DNA of 64,000 bases, from the NCBI GenBank assembly GCA_951804985.1, contig OX638130.1, positions 114,155,593-114,219,592 of the forward strand, in the 5' to 3' direction. Within the stretch, counting starts at the first letter, position 1, and each line of letters starts with the position of its first letter. The position numbers and the translations under genes were made by a program. The stretch comes from Dryomyza anilis. Its lineage: Eukaryota > Arthropoda > Insecta > Diptera > Dryomyzidae. Positions 1 through 12,139 of the stretch are shown piece by piece. The notes beneath the pieces were generated by a model. That model did not search any database. It was not told where the DNA came from and worked only from the letters and a program-made list of their open reading frames with translations.

Positions 1-1659
1 TCTATACAACGAAATGGCATACGCAATACCTTGATCTAAACCGAAAATTTGTGTAGATCGTCGAAGAACTAATTGTGCTAAAAATAAATCCCAAAAATAA
101 AGATGAGTTGTGGGGAAAATATTCAAGAAAAAGAACTTGCCGTAAATTAGTGGATTTCATAATAATATTTGATAAAAACCACCAATATTAACTTTAAATG
201 TATTCTTTGACTTTTTGCATTTTAAAAGTATATTTAGTAATGACCTCATTTTATTGTCCTTCCAAAATTCAATTTATGAATGAATTTAAATTTATTTTTG
301 TGTAATTTTTTGAGTTCCTGATAAACCAAACTATACGTCACAACTTATAAAACTAATTTTTGTGACCTAATATAAAAACGGTGACTGTATATTTCACCAT
401 CAAATAATTTGTAGATCATAAAAGATCCAAATTAACTGATTAAATTTAAACTGATTTTAAACAAAAAATATAGAAATGATAAAGAAAATTTAATGTGAAA
501 TATAAAAAAAAGGTTTTCTAAAAGATTCATTTATGCGACCAACGTTTTCGAAAGATTCCAAATATCAATAGACCTTAAAACGAAAGTACGAAAAAATAAA
601 AATGATCGCAAAGAAAATTGTTGGCAGAATCGAAGCAGTTTAGCAACATTGTTTCGACATATTGCAAACAGACAAAAATGGAGCTGTCTGATTTCTGCAC
701 GATCACAAAATATGTCGGGTATCTGCTACTAAAATTCTAAATAATTTTAGAAACTGCTATACACTTTCCAAAACATTTCATTTATCTATGTGTTTTCCGG
801 AAATATGCCGTAAATTTTGTCTCAGAGATCTACTAATTATCAAAGCCTACATAAAATACTACCCTAGACAACATTTTTGGCAGACTGAAATCAGTTTAAA
901 AACTTTTGTTTGTATCAAAAGCTGTCTATTTTCTGCCCGTTCCCAAAATATACCGGAAATCTGTCTTTTAAATTGTTTTGGATACGACCAGTTAACTATT
1001 TTTAAATAAATTTGGCGCTCGTTTTATCGTTTTAAGGATAACCTAGCCCTAGCAGATATTTACCCTATTATGGCCGACATGTTTATGGTCACCATTTTCG
1101 GTTCCGAATAATGTCCTAACACAATTAGAAATCTTTCTATATTTTTACATAGACATAAAGTTGAATTTAGTATTTGTACTCAAATAGGTTTCCGGTAAAT
1201 ATTTGCTTGTGTTCGTTCGTTTTATAGAATGATTTAATTTATTTTCTTTTTATTTTTCCATAAACAAATTTTTTCGCTGTGCACTCTCAGCTAGCCGCGA
1301 AAAACCGACTGATCGCCGCATCGTAGGCATTAAATACGTCATCACTGCTTTAAATGGAAAACGAAGGTCTATGGACTTCTTGGTCTCATGGGCTAAGTCT
1401 TAAAATAACTGTCTGTCAATCAGGGACACAGTCAGCTACAAATAACAAATATGCTGAATATTGCAAAATGCAGAATTTATGCAGAAATATTTTTAGTTTA
1501 CAATACAAACACAAAAAATAAGAAATTCTTGTAGGCAAATAATAAATTGTAAAAATTATATTTTAATTAAAAAGTTTTGTATTTTTTGTATTTCTTTGCA
1601 TTATTACTATGAGTTTGCATTTAATTATTTATTTATGAATTTTTCAATTTATTTGCAAA

Positions 1660-2560
1660 TTACAAGTTAGCGGCGTTTATTACATTAGCACGTGCAAAAT
1701 GTGTACAGCGCGCTTAACGCACGATCGACGATCGCACAATTATCTCGATGGAGCTGCTCTCAACACCATGTTTTTACATGCGGTACAAGAATGAGGTGTT
1801 TGTTTATACTGCTGCTAGCTCCAGACCAAAAAAAAAAATCCTCTGTATTTGCATATTTATGGCACATATGACAGCATGTCATGGTGATGCACATTATGGC
1901 CTAGCACTAGGCAAACACTAGGCAAACGCAAGGGAAACGCAAGACAAACGATCAGCGATCGGCGCAACCGCAAGCGCTGTCGTCACAAGGATGGCTCTTG
2001 AATGAGGCAACAGTTTTTACGAGATTACAGCCTATTTTGCATGCAACACGAGTTGCAATAAAAGCAAAATAGAGAAAAACTTTACTATGCGATCAGCTCG
2101 ATCGCACGGAATCGTATCGGTCTCTGTTTCTAGTCAAGATGTTCTGCATAAATTTTGTGTTACGCACTTTATGCGCAAAATATGCAAACATTCTAAGGAG
2201 TGCGGTTGGCGACGATCGATACGCTGCGATCGTTGGCGGTTGCGGTGATTGCGGCAACGCATGCGGCAGTGCGGCGCACGCGCGCTTTCATCAATTATTT
2301 TACCACGAAGCGTATAATTTTATTTGCGCATCCGTTGTAGCAAATCGTGCACAGCTTGAGCGGTTTTTTTTGATTTTCTTTTTCTTTTATAGAACTGCAA
2401 AATGTAGGGAGTTTGGTTGGAGTTTTTCTGCATACCGCTGAAAAGAGGAAGTGCCCCGATGGAAGGCTACAAATTATAGCAGTCGATGCTGCCACCATTA
2501 CAAAGTCAAGTAGTAGCAGTTGCCGCCGCCAGTTTGATGATGTTGGCAATATGGAAATTA
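1660..2560. promoter_or_regulatory. GC-richer intronic block with clustered CGATCG-type motifs (candidate enhancer)
   Basis: Against a very AT-rich background this block is visibly richer in G and C. It carries many CGATC/GATCG words, for example ACGATCGACGATCGCAC near 1721 and CGACGATCGATACG near 2211. Short open frames here (2139-2441 plus, 2295-2549 minus) overlap on opposite strands and resemble nothing I know, so they are not called genes. Low repeat content plus a base composition unlike the neighbours is typical of conserved intronic regulatory DNA. That role is inference. Confidence 0.3.
1905..1948 (+). repeat. Four-copy 11-bp minisatellite
   Basis: Four consecutive 11-mers: CACTAGGCAAA twice, then CGCAAGGGAAA and CGCAAGACAAA. 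The two halves are diverged variants of one unit. It lies inside the GC-richer block at 1.66-2.56 kb and is followed directly by GATCAGCGATCGGCGC. Confidence 0.75.
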
Positions 2561-3422
2561 TTAGGATGGTATAAGAATAAAAAATAGTATGAGAAAAAAA
2601 CCAAAAAAAAAAAAACTTTATACAATTTCTTTTATCGTTCGCCAGTTAATGCGTCTTGAGTATAAAGTGCAAGTAAAATGGGGCTGCAACACAGTGCTCA
2701 GTAGAATGGAGTGTTTGACTGGCGGATTTATATTTATGGCATAAATAGGTGAGGATAACGTTGTGCGTTCGTTGTACGAGTTCGTGAAACGAGAATCGAA
2801 ATAAATCAAGGTGTAATAAAAATTTATGGCGCTAAAAAGAGTGGCACACAAAAAAATGAAAATAAATAAAGTCGAGAAGATACACAGATCACTGGGCATG
2901 GGAAAGTCAAAAGATCGGCAAATAATTTACAAAAGTCAAAAGGAAAAAATATATATTAAAAATCAGTTATTGTATAGCAGTTAATTTTAAGCGTGATTTA
3001 AGACGTAGATTAACGTAATGAATTTTTGTGCAACGTTGCAGATTCATTAAGCCAGATCAAAGGAGGTTAATACATAAAATACTGAGATTAAAGTAATAAC
3101 TCAAGTTAAAAAGTGTTCGTACTTTAAGGTAGATCACTGAAAATAAATAAAGATTGGAAATATATGAAAAATAATTTTTACAGAAGTGGAATCGCAAAAA
3201 TGTCACTAAAAATACAAATTTTAACTAAAAATACTAATTTTTACAAACTGGTTACAATATTTTTCCGATTCCGATTCTAACCAAAAAATATTATATGGGT
3301 TCGAATTCCGGTTCCACATATTTTTTTTACTAACGGTAATGATTTCGATTCCAGAATTTGAAATGGATCCGGTACAGATTATTTTCGGTCCATGATTATA
3401 AATAAAATTAATATCAAATATC

Positions 3423-4480
3423 AAAAATTCATATTTTTAATGAATATTCATTTTTTTTAATGAAAATTTATATTTTTAATGAAAATTCATATTTTTAATG
3501 AAAATACATATTTTAATGAAAATTCATAATTTTAATGAAAAGTCATATTTTTAATGAAAATTCATATTTTTAATGAAAATTCATATTTTTAATGAAAATT
3601 CATATTTTTAATGAAAATTCATATTTTTAATGAAAATTCATATTTTTAATGAAAATTCATATTTTGAATTAAAATTCATATTTTTAATGAAAATTCACAT
3701 TTTTAATGAAAATTCGTATTTTTAATCAAAATTCATATTTTTAATGAAAATTCATAATTTTAATGAAAATTCATATTTTTAATCAAAAATTCATAATTTT
3801 AATGAAATTTTATATTTTTAATGAAAATTCATATTTTTAATGAAAATTCATATTTTTTATGAAAATACATATTTTAATGAAATTTTATATTTTTAATGAA
3901 AAGTCATATTTTTAATGAAAATTCATATTTTTAATGAAAATTCATATAAATAATGAAAATTCATATTTTTAATGAAAATTCATATTTTTAATTAAAATTC
4001 ATATTTTTAATGAAAAATCATATTTTTAATGAAAATTCGTATTTTTTTATCCACATTCATATTTTTAATGAATATTCATATTTTTAATGAATATTCATAT
4101 TTTTATTGAAATGAAAATTCATATTTTGAATGAAAATTCATATTTTTAATAAATATGCATATTTTAATGAAAATTCATATTTTTAATGAATATACATATT
4201 GAAAATGAAAATTCATATTTAAAATGAAAATTCATATTTTTTATGAAAATTCATATTTTTTATGAAAGTTCATAATTTTAATGAAAATTCATAATTTTAA
4301 TGAAATTTATATTTTTAATGAAAGTTCATATTTTAATGAAAATTCATAATTTTAATGAAAATTCATAATTTTAATGAAAATTCATATTTTTAATGAAAAT
4401 TTATATTTTTAATAAAAAATTCATATTTTTAATGAAATTTCATAATTTTAATGAATGTTCATATATATAATAAACAATCA
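3423..4480. repeat. 19-bp dyad-symmetric minisatellite array, about 50 or more copies
   Basis: A near-continuous array of the unit ATTCATATTTTTAATGAAA (19 bp) runs for about 1.05 kb. Copies carry scattered substitutions (ATAATT for ATATTT, missing bases, GTATTT) that make local higher-order variants. The unit is itself dyad-symmetric: TTCAT and ATGAA pair across an AT core. Single strands could therefore fold into serial small hairpins. Toward 4500-4620 the unit decays into looser A/T-rich derivatives. Confidence 0.92.
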
Positions 4481-6209
4481 TATTTATTATAAAAAATCAA
4501 TTTGATCACAAAAATTCAAATTTTGAATGAAATTTCTTTTTAGATAAAAATTAATATTTTCAATCAAAAATAATCATTTTTTTCTAAAATTTCATATTTT
4601 CTCCAAAATTTGATATTTCCACAAAATTAATAAACAAGATCACTAAAACCATTTTCCACTTTAAAAACGATAAATCTTAATTATTGAATATCAGTAGCTG
4701 ATAACGTAAAAGTTGTTTTCCATCGTAACATACGCAAAATTCAAACGATCGAACGACGTACAAGTTTTAACCACATTTTTAAAAAAATTTCGACAACTAT
4801 GCCGATCATGTCTGGCAGATTAGCGCTAAACGTGGTGGTTAAACAAGCGAAAATCTTGCAATTATAACACGTTTAGGCAATTAGTTGGCATGGCTGGAGG
4901 ATCGTCGAAAGATCATCGAATTTGATAAATGACTAAAGAAAATTGTTTTGGTAAAATGTTGCACAAATGAAGATATAAATAGATTATTGGTAGTTTTTTC
5001 TTTTATATTTATATAGTATGTTATGTCTTTCTGACTATATGTTATGCCTTTCTGACTATAGCTTAATATAGTGATTTATTTTGAGAGATCAACTGAAATC
5101 GCCTAATTTGTTAAAATCGACAGCATATTTTTATATCCAACGTAAAAAGATAAAGTTGTCTATAACTTAAAACATATTCCATAGATAATGAGTGGGTTTC
5201 ACCGCACGATCAACGATCTATAGAAATCATGTAGGCTGACTGCTGCTTGACATTCTGTGCATGGACTGTCGAATTTTTAGTTGATTGCATTTTTTCTTAA
5301 TGGTCGACAAAACAAACAAAAAATTTAATGCAGAGGGGGGAAAAGCTTTTTTGATCTTGTCATGCCCAAAAATACGTGATTTTAAAATAGCCTACACTGC
5401 GCCAATAAAAATAAAAAGAAAAATACATAATACATAATACAAAAATACAAGATCAACGACAGCGACATCTGTATGTGGTCCAGCAGTTGCAATAAAATAT
5501 AAATCATTTGATGTTATTATTTGTTTTTGGCCAGACAGACGATCGTTCTAACGATCAAACAGCTTGATTGTGCTTTTCTTTTGATAATAAAGATGTTATA
5601 TTTTTTATAGTGCTATTTTTTCGATTAGAACTAGACGCGGTAATGCGTTAAGATTTTTCAGATAAGACTCTATTATTTTCTATACGCTTTGACAATGATC
5701 TTGAGTCTCAACTGCGGGTGGCAATAACTTAATTAGTGTCAGTTTTTTTGGGGTTAGACTTGTCATAAACTTGTGGGTGTTTAATTTTATAGTTTTATAT
5801 TTAGTAGTAGAGCAGATACAGGTCATGATAATAAGATCAATAACAACATGAAATTTAGAAATTTATTTTTGTATCATATTTCTAAAAAAAAGTATGAAAT
5901 ATAAGATTTAATAAAATTCCTATCAAAAAATGTTGAATTTATTCCAATAGTGATTCAGATACACTTCGTCGAAAGTCATTACATTGAATAATTTTTTCCA
6001 CGAAGCGACTTTCAAGAACGTAACATTTTTGAAAATTGTTCATTCGGGAAGTAAGGGGAATATGAGCAAATCTCCATATCGAGGTTATAATAATTTTTGT
6101 GTAATATCATTCGAGAAAGTGTCCTTCAAATCTTTATGATACAGTTTAAAAAACGTATATCTTAAACAAATTTCTGCATTTTTCTCATGAAAAGAAAATA
6201 ATTCTTTCT

Positions 6210-6417
6210 TACACCATAAAATCCTTTCAAAATTGGTCAATAGGAAAGTTATTGATTTAATAGAATAAATATTTTCATATAAATAAAAAAAAAAAAATTA
6301 AAAGTATTTTGTAGTATTTGATGGTATTTGATGGTATTTGCCTATTAAAATTATAGTTTGTCCTATTGACTAATTTTAATAGCAAAAAAACTATTGATTT
6401 TATAGTATAGAGTGTAA
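6210..6417. mobile_element. Degenerate copy of the TACACCCAG MITE
   Basis: It starts TACACC and ends GAGTGTA, with TIRs decayed relative to the intact copy at 20906-21121. The interior shares the family's diagnostic stretches: a GGTCAATAGG word with TTATTGATTTAATAG near the left end, and CCTATTGAC, TTTTAATAGC and AACTATTGATT near the right end. No coding capacity. Tc1/mariner-type, by the TA-flanked TIRs of its relatives. Confidence 0.65.
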
Positions 6418-6536
6418 AAGTGTCGTTATACATCGATATTTGAATCTCATTATTAAACAATTGAAAAACCTCTATATCTGAAACCTATATTCATATAAAA
6501 ATTGGCTAATTTGTTATTATCGGCTATTTGTGGTAT

Positions 6537-6989
6537 TACTCTCAGAAAAAAAAATCTATTAAAATTGTTCAATAGGACCAGTTATTGATTCAATAGTATA
6601 CACAAAAAAATATTTTCATATAAACACAAAAACAATTTAATAGTATTTAACAATATTTTGTAGTATTTAATGGTATTTACCCATTAATATAATAACACAC
6701 CCAGAAAAAATACTATATGAATAATAGTTTTTTTACTATTAAAAATAGTCAATAGGATAAATTGTTATTTTAATCGGATAATACCATTAAATACTATTAA
6801 ATACCATGACATTGCCATTGAGTTTATATGAAAAGATTTATTTTTTGTATACTATTAAATCAATAGTTGTCCTATTGACCAATTTTAATGCGATTTGAGG
6901 AATTTTTTTCTGGGTGTAGTATAGTTTATCCTATTGACTAATTTTAATAGCAAAAAAACTATTGATTTTATAGTATTTTTCTGAGTGTA
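6537..6989. mobile_element. TACACCCAG-family MITE interrupted by a nested copy of the same family
   Basis: The outer copy begins TACTCTCAGAAAAAA and ends TTTTTCTGAGTGTA. Its two halves (6537-6696 and 6917-6989) join into a full-length member once the inner copy is removed. The right half CCTATTGACTAATTTTAATA continues the same alignment as the copy at 20906-21121. Non-coding, probably mobilised by a Tc1/mariner transposase acting in trans. Confidence 0.75.
6697..6916. mobile_element. Inner nested TACACCCAG-family MITE
   Basis: About 220 bp with terminal inverted repeats ACACCCAGAAAAAA and TTTTTTTCTGGGTGT. The interior is in the opposite orientation to the outer copy: CCTATTGACCAATTTTAATG lies near its right end. 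Because it sits inside another member, it transposed later. It keeps better TIRs than its host, consistent with a younger age. Confidence 0.78.
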
Positions 6990-7082
6990 CTTAATAATAA
7001 CAATAATAAAATATCAGACAAAAAAAGAGCCTACAAACAAAATAACAATAAACAATTTTAATTTGTAAAAATCATAACAGTT

Positions 7083-7575
7083 CAATAGTATTAAGTAATA
7101 ATAGTATGGCGCAGCACCTACGAAGAATCTAGGACGAGCTCTTCCACTATTTGAACAGATCCAATGGGATCTACAATTTAATACCGAATCTGAAGTGCTG
7201 GTGGAGAGTTTTTTTGATGCATTATTTACTCTCGGAGGTTTGTCCTTGGCCGCAGAAAGTAGCGTAGTATATAAATATGTTATCTAGGAAGAATCTGTCC
7301 GCCTATTCGTCTGTCTGTTGAAATCATGATTACTGAGCAACAAGAAGAGTTAGATCAATGAAACTAGAAACATAGTATACTTGTACACCTACGCTGGCTG
7401 ATATTAAAAGTGTGCATGATCGGTAGACCAGTGTTCTGCTATACGCCAACTTTGGTACATATACCTCTTATAGCTATGAATACGTTTTGTATATGTCAGC
7501 CCATATTTGAATCTGTGTTACGGAACCCTTCAGCTCGCAGTTCTACCGACCACCGAACTACGGACGCTACTTAGC
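7083..7575 (-). mobile_element. Decayed tRNA-derived SINE (minus), split by a dispersed repeat
   Basis: The left part (7100-7270) aligns by eye with the body and tail of the SINE at 62194-62503: it starts TAATAATAGTATGGCGCAGC and includes ACTCTCGGAGGTTTG. The tRNA-like head reappears at about 7520-7575 (CAGCTCGCAGTTCTACCGAC). Between them, about 7285-7510, sits a copy of the GTCTGTCTGTTGAAATCA repeat also found at 8550 and 49.4 kb. It is clearly more diverged than the two other SINEs in the window and has lost recognisable target duplications. Confidence 0.6.
7285..7510 (+). repeat. Dispersed repeat, GTTGAAATCATG family, copy 1
   Basis: This shares, in order, CTGTCCGCC, GTTGAAATCA, AACAAGAAGAG, AATGAAA and GTACATATACCT with 8550-8740. 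An inverted, more diverged copy lies at 49330-49510. No open frame and no clear TIR. It resembles an old non-autonomous element or the remnant of a larger one, and here it interrupts a SINE. Confidence 0.6.
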
Positions 7576-7765
7576 GACGTTTTATTTTATATAACTTTTA
7601 TAAAAAAAGTCATTTATACTGAATCAATTTTAATTTTATCTGTATTTAGTATAATTATTTTTAAAATATTACTTAATTAACCTTTTTTATTATTTCCCAT
7701 AACCCCTTTTCCTAAATCATAAATTTTCGTTTATAAAGTTATCTAAAAAAAAATCTTTCACTTAC

Positions 7766-7890
7766 CCTTTGAATCAAATCTCACCAGATTACAGTTGCCA
7801 TCCTCCATACCACATCTGAAGATCGCACCGGCATCCACAACACCCGGTTGATAAGCTGAGGTATTGTACTTTGGTGCACCAACCACAAGA
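7766..7890 (-). CDS. if: Integrin alphaPS2 (inflated), second coding exon: first FG-GAP blade of the beta-propeller
   Basis: This 125-nt exon is flanked by a consensus acceptor (TTTATTGCAG before 7890) and donor (AAAGG|GTAAGT after 7766). It enters in phase 2 and leaves in phase 1. It joins the 37573-37865 exon without a frame break, so that the chain continues from QSNT into LVVGAPKYNTS. It encodes about 41 residues with the integrin VGAPK motif, AGAIFRC with one cysteine, and a second cysteine in GNCNLVRFDSKG, where vertebrate and fly alpha chains have the first disulfide of the propeller. FDSKG at the exon end is as I recall it in inflated. There is no stop. The following exon is not visible in 1-7765, so the downstream intron is longer than the window allows. 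Confidence 0.9.
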
Positions 7891-8549
7891 CTGCAATAAA
7901 AATAAAATGATCATTAGTATTTTTTTTAAACAACAAAATCTATTAAATTATAGTAAATTCTACTAATAAAAATAATAAACTTTTATAAACAATAATTTTG
8001 CCAAAGTTGTTTGTAAAAGTTGTATTGAAATAATTCGCGTATGTTTGTTGTTGGTAATTGTAAAAAGTTATTTTTTATATACATCTTTTATACGTAAATT
8101 TGATTGACTGACCCCTATTAATGCTATAAAAGTGATAATTATGAAGATTGCAAAAATTCTCACATTGAAGATCGTGTGCAGTTCTAAAAGTTAATGCAGT
8201 TCAAAGTTTTGTAATGCGTAGAAATTCATATTTTATGATTTGCAATTTGGAAGATTATGCACAGAGATTTTGCAATTTGTTTTAATTTTTTTAATATTCA
8301 TTTTTTCTACAGTTGCTTGACACAGTTTTGAATTTTAATTTTCATGGTTATAGCAAATGAAATCTAAAAAAATCTCTAAAAACTATTTGACTTTGATACA
8401 GAAGACCTTAGTTAATTCAAGAAAATATACGAAATTTAAAAACGAGCATAAATATCACCAGCTTCTTAAGAAAATAATTTTGTGATCGAATAAAATTTGA
8501 TTGTAACAAAAAGTTAAACGTATTATTCGATTTTCAAAATTAACAATGT

Positions 8550-8745
8550 TAGTCTGTCCGCCAATTCGCCGGTCGGTTGAAATCACGTTTACTGTAAAAC
8601 AAGAAGAGCTAGAACAATGAAATTCGAAACATAGAATTCTTGAACATCTATTATACCTGGTATTGAAAGTGGGCGTGATCGGTATACCAGTGATCTGTTA
8701 AATGCCAATTTTTGTACATATACCTTTTATATCTACACACTGAGT
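8550..8745 (+). repeat. Dispersed repeat, GTTGAAATCATG family, copy 2
   Basis: The same ordered words as copy 1: GTCTGTCCGCC, CGGTTGAAATCACG, ACAAGAAGAGCTAG, GTGGGCGTGATCGG and GTACATATACC. Divergence from copy 1 is moderate. Flanking sequence differs, which fits dispersal rather than segmental duplication. Confidence 0.6.
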
Positions 8746-9399
8746 AGAGATTTGTTGCGCAAACCATATCTTTGGCCAACCAACTTATTCGGTTCTCTCA
8801 ACCGCTAAGTCGGTTGTTATTGTCAAAACTAAAAGAGTTTGTACTCCAGCCAATTTCGACCTGTTTTAGAACAGTTTAGTACAGATTTAAAACCATTGGG
8901 AGTGTGTATAGACTAATATTTCGAATGTTAAGGCTAATATGGCAGTTCTGCCAAAAGATAGTTGTTACAGCTAACATTTTCGTTCTTCTAATCTCATGCC
9001 AAAATTTCTTTCCAAACAAAGTCACAATCATTTAATTGGACAAATTACATTAAATATTCAAAATTTTATCATATTTTAAACCATGTTTAAGAATCGTGGC
9101 TAAATTCTAATCTAGTCACGAGAGCTAATACTAAATCTCTATCATAAAAAACCTGTACTTCGTGACAACATCTCTAAAGATGAATGGAATATCATATTAT
9201 TGAATGACTCGTACCAAATACTAAATACAGAACCTGTTACATATAATAAAAACTTTGTTCAAACCCACTCAAACTGGACATTAATCATCAGTTAACCAAA
9301 AAGTGATAAACACAATGCAATATTTAACATTTTTTAGTTATATAAATCGAAATATTTTTATAAACTATGTTCACACTTTTGTCATATTATAAAAAAATA

Positions 9400-10370
9400 A
9401 ACACACCACTAACAAATTCAATTGTCTATTTCCAAAAATGAAGTCATTTCACTTATTTTCCAGTACACTGATCACTTTAACATTGACACTCGCTGTGGCA
9501 TTGCACTTAAAACGCGCTAATAATTCTATATAAAATATAGCGCAATCATATTTTAAGCGCTCAATTAAAACGGCGATCATGCAATGCACGCCAGTATCAT
9601 ATTTCACTCATTGCCACAAAATGTTTAACGTCAAAATTGGCGAACAGTAGCGCACTACCGCGCACCGATCTATCGATCGATGGCACGATCATCTCCAGTT
9701 ATGCCATAAATTATGTCAGGTTTTTCATGTACAATTTTCTCACAAACATCAACTAAAAACTATAATCAGCGCAAACGAAAAAAAAATACATTTATTTAGC
9801 ATAAAATTTGTATTTATTAACGACAACTGATTGCATCGTTGGTTGGTCGGTAAAAGGAAAATAGAAAATTTTATACCGCACATTTTTTTTTATTTTTATG
9901 TTTTTTTTTTTATTTCGCAGTTGTCAGTTGTATTTTATGAAGATCACTTAATGTGTAGACGTTTCTTTTGCAGGGTATAACATGTAGTCACCGTGTGAAT
10001 GCCTTATAAATAATTCAGTGTGAAGCATAATTTGCAACGATCTTTGGCGACATTAAGTTGTGCAAGAAATAGAAAACAAAAATGGGTTTTCACGACGACG
10101 CTTGATCAATATTGAGGGCGTAACATGGGCGCATTGAACTATTGCATTAGTAGTTTTTTTTAGTTTGTACAAGAGTTACATGTTTATAAATTCTTGACAA
10201 GCAATAACAACATATAAATTGTAGCAACATATATTACAAAAAATTGCTACGAATTGAGTTCAATTGAATGCATTGATATGCGGCGGAAAATTGTTCAAAC
10301 ATGAGGACTATGTATTGTGCGATCGATGCCAGTTGAATGTCAATTGAGTACGTGTGTCGCAGTGTTGGAA
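9400..10370. other. Intronic stretch without a gene; single-copy-looking island
   Basis: No coding signal. The part at 9560-9720 is less AT-rich (CGCACTACCGCGCACCGATC, then CTATCGATCGATGG) and could be regulatory. Around 9890-9920 there are T homopolymer runs. The rest is A/T-rich and unassigned. Confidence 0.4.
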
Positions 10371-10804
10371 AACGTGAAAAGGGATTTAAGCAGTAAACGA
10401 AACCGTTTAAAAGTGTCGCATTTTTAAAACAGTAAACGGTTACCGAAACCTTTATACAAAAGTCAGATATAAACCGATAAGAAGAGTTTTGATTTTCTAC
10501 CGGTTTTAAAAAGGTTTTCGATTTTCTATCGGTTTCGATTTTCTGCCGATTTTAAAACCGCTGTATTTCATATATGAAAAATAACAGAAACATTTTATTT
10601 AATAAAAACAAATTTTTGTATTATAATTTTTTTTTTTTAGGTAATTTATGGTTTCTAGTTAGTGTGTGAGTAAAATAATTCAATTTTTGGTTCAATGTAT
10701 TGAATATATGGACTCAACGTATCATTAATACAAAAACCATAATCGAAACCGGTACACAGTATTCAAGTATGAAAATGCAGGCGATCAAAATTATTTTAAT
10801 ATAA

Positions 10805-12135
10805 TTTTTCTAGATTTAGGAATGCCGAGTTTAATCGTATTCACGATTTTCAAATTTTGTTTTAGGACGGTTAACAAAATTTTAAAACTTAGAACCGATA
10901 GAAAAAAGTTAATAGTTTTGATCGTTAGTTTAAACTATACACTATATAACCACATATCATTTTCTTATGTATCATTAGAACGGAAATGGTACAAAAATCA
11001 TCAAAAATTTGTTTTTAAAAATCAAAATTTTCCAAGTTTAGTTTAAAATATCTTAAAAATGTATCGGAATTTTAGCATATATTGATATATTATAATTAGT
11101 CTTGACAATAATAATAATAATAATAATAATAAAAAGTGCTTTTTATTTGCGTATTATGTTTAATATATTTATGGATGCCGATTTTAATCGTATTCTCGAT
11201 TTTCAGCTTTTGTGTTTAAACGATTACCAAATTTTTAAAAATTAGAACCAATAGAAAAAAGTTAATAGTTTTGATCGTTAGTTTAGACTATACACTATAT
11301 AACTATATATTATTTTCTTACGTATCATTAGAACGGAAATGGTACAAAAAATTTGTATTTAAAAATCAACATTTTCCAAGTTTAGTTTGAAATATCTTAA
11401 AAATGTATCGGAATTTTAGCATTTATTGGTATATTATAATTAGTCTTGATAATAAAAAGAAAAAATTGCTTTTTAATTGCGTATCAAGTTTAATATATTT
11501 AGGAATGCCGAGTTTAAGCGTATTCTCGATTTTCAGGTTTTGTTTTTAAACGATTACCAAATTTTTAAAAATTAGAACCGATAGAAAAAAGTTAGTAGTT
11601 TTAAATGTTAGTTTGGACTATGTCCTGTATAACCATAAATCATTTTCTTGTTTTTCATTAGACCTGAATTGATACAAAAAGCATCAAAAATTAGTTTTTA
11701 AAAAACCGAAATTTTCAAAGTTTAGTTTAAAATATTTAAAAAAACGTATCGGAATTTTAGCATGTATTGCTATATTATAATTAGTCTTGACAATAAAATG
11801 AAAATTTGTTTTTTATTTGCATATCATGTTTAATATATTTGGGGATGCCGAGTTTAATAGTATTCTCGATTTTCAAGTTTAGTTTTCGGACAGTTACCAA
11901 CATTTTAAAAAATAGAACCGATTGAAAAAAGTTAGTAATTTTGATCGTTAGTTTGGACTATACACTATATAACTACATATCATTTTCTTATTTATCATTA
12001 GAACGGAAATGGTAAAAAAGCATAAAAAATTTGTTTAAAAAAAAAACAAATTTTCAAAGTTTAGTTTAAAATATCTTAAAAACCTAACGGAATTTTAGCA
12101 TTTATTTATATATTATAATTAGTCTTGACAATTAA
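10805..12135 (+). repeat. Four-copy tandem array of a 330-355-bp unit
   Basis: Each unit opens with a GATGCCGA/AATGCCGA word (10821, 11174, 11504, 11844), continues through AGAACCGATAGAAAAAAGTT and TTAGTTTGGACTATACACT, and closes with TAATTAGTCTTGACAAT (11098, 11440, 11786, 12121). The short frame at 10822-11046 lies within the first unit and is not conserved in the others, so it is not a gene. A diverged single copy lies near 37135-37290, and the closing word recurs near 39750. Confidence 0.88.
11107..11133 (+). repeat. (AAT)n microsatellite
   Basis: A run of about nine AAT trinucleotides sits at the junction between units 1 and 2 of the 340-bp array. It is absent from the other junctions, so it expanded in this copy only. 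Confidence 0.9.
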
Positions 12136-12139
12136 AACA

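Larger units (their letters stand above)
1..7765 (-). other. if: Partial intron of inflated downstream of coding exon 2
   Basis: The sequence runs from the GTAAGT donor at 7765-7760 to the window edge with no recognisable next propeller exon on the minus strand. Positions 1-1600 are AT-rich without a recognised gene. A weak direct similarity links about 660-720 with about 900-965 (both contain GCTGTCT and TTCTGC, then AAAATAT), suggesting an old duplication of about 245 bp. Positions 4600-6200 show nothing recognisable beyond A/T runs. Confidence 0.75.

Noticed and set aside
2139..2549. Overlapping short frames on both strands as small proteins
   Set aside because: Opposed frames in one GC-richer block, no recognised domain, no splice context; more likely chance frames.
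3423..4480. CRISPR-like array
   Set aside because: Units are contiguous 19-mers without unique spacers, in a eukaryotic intron; this is a minisatellite.
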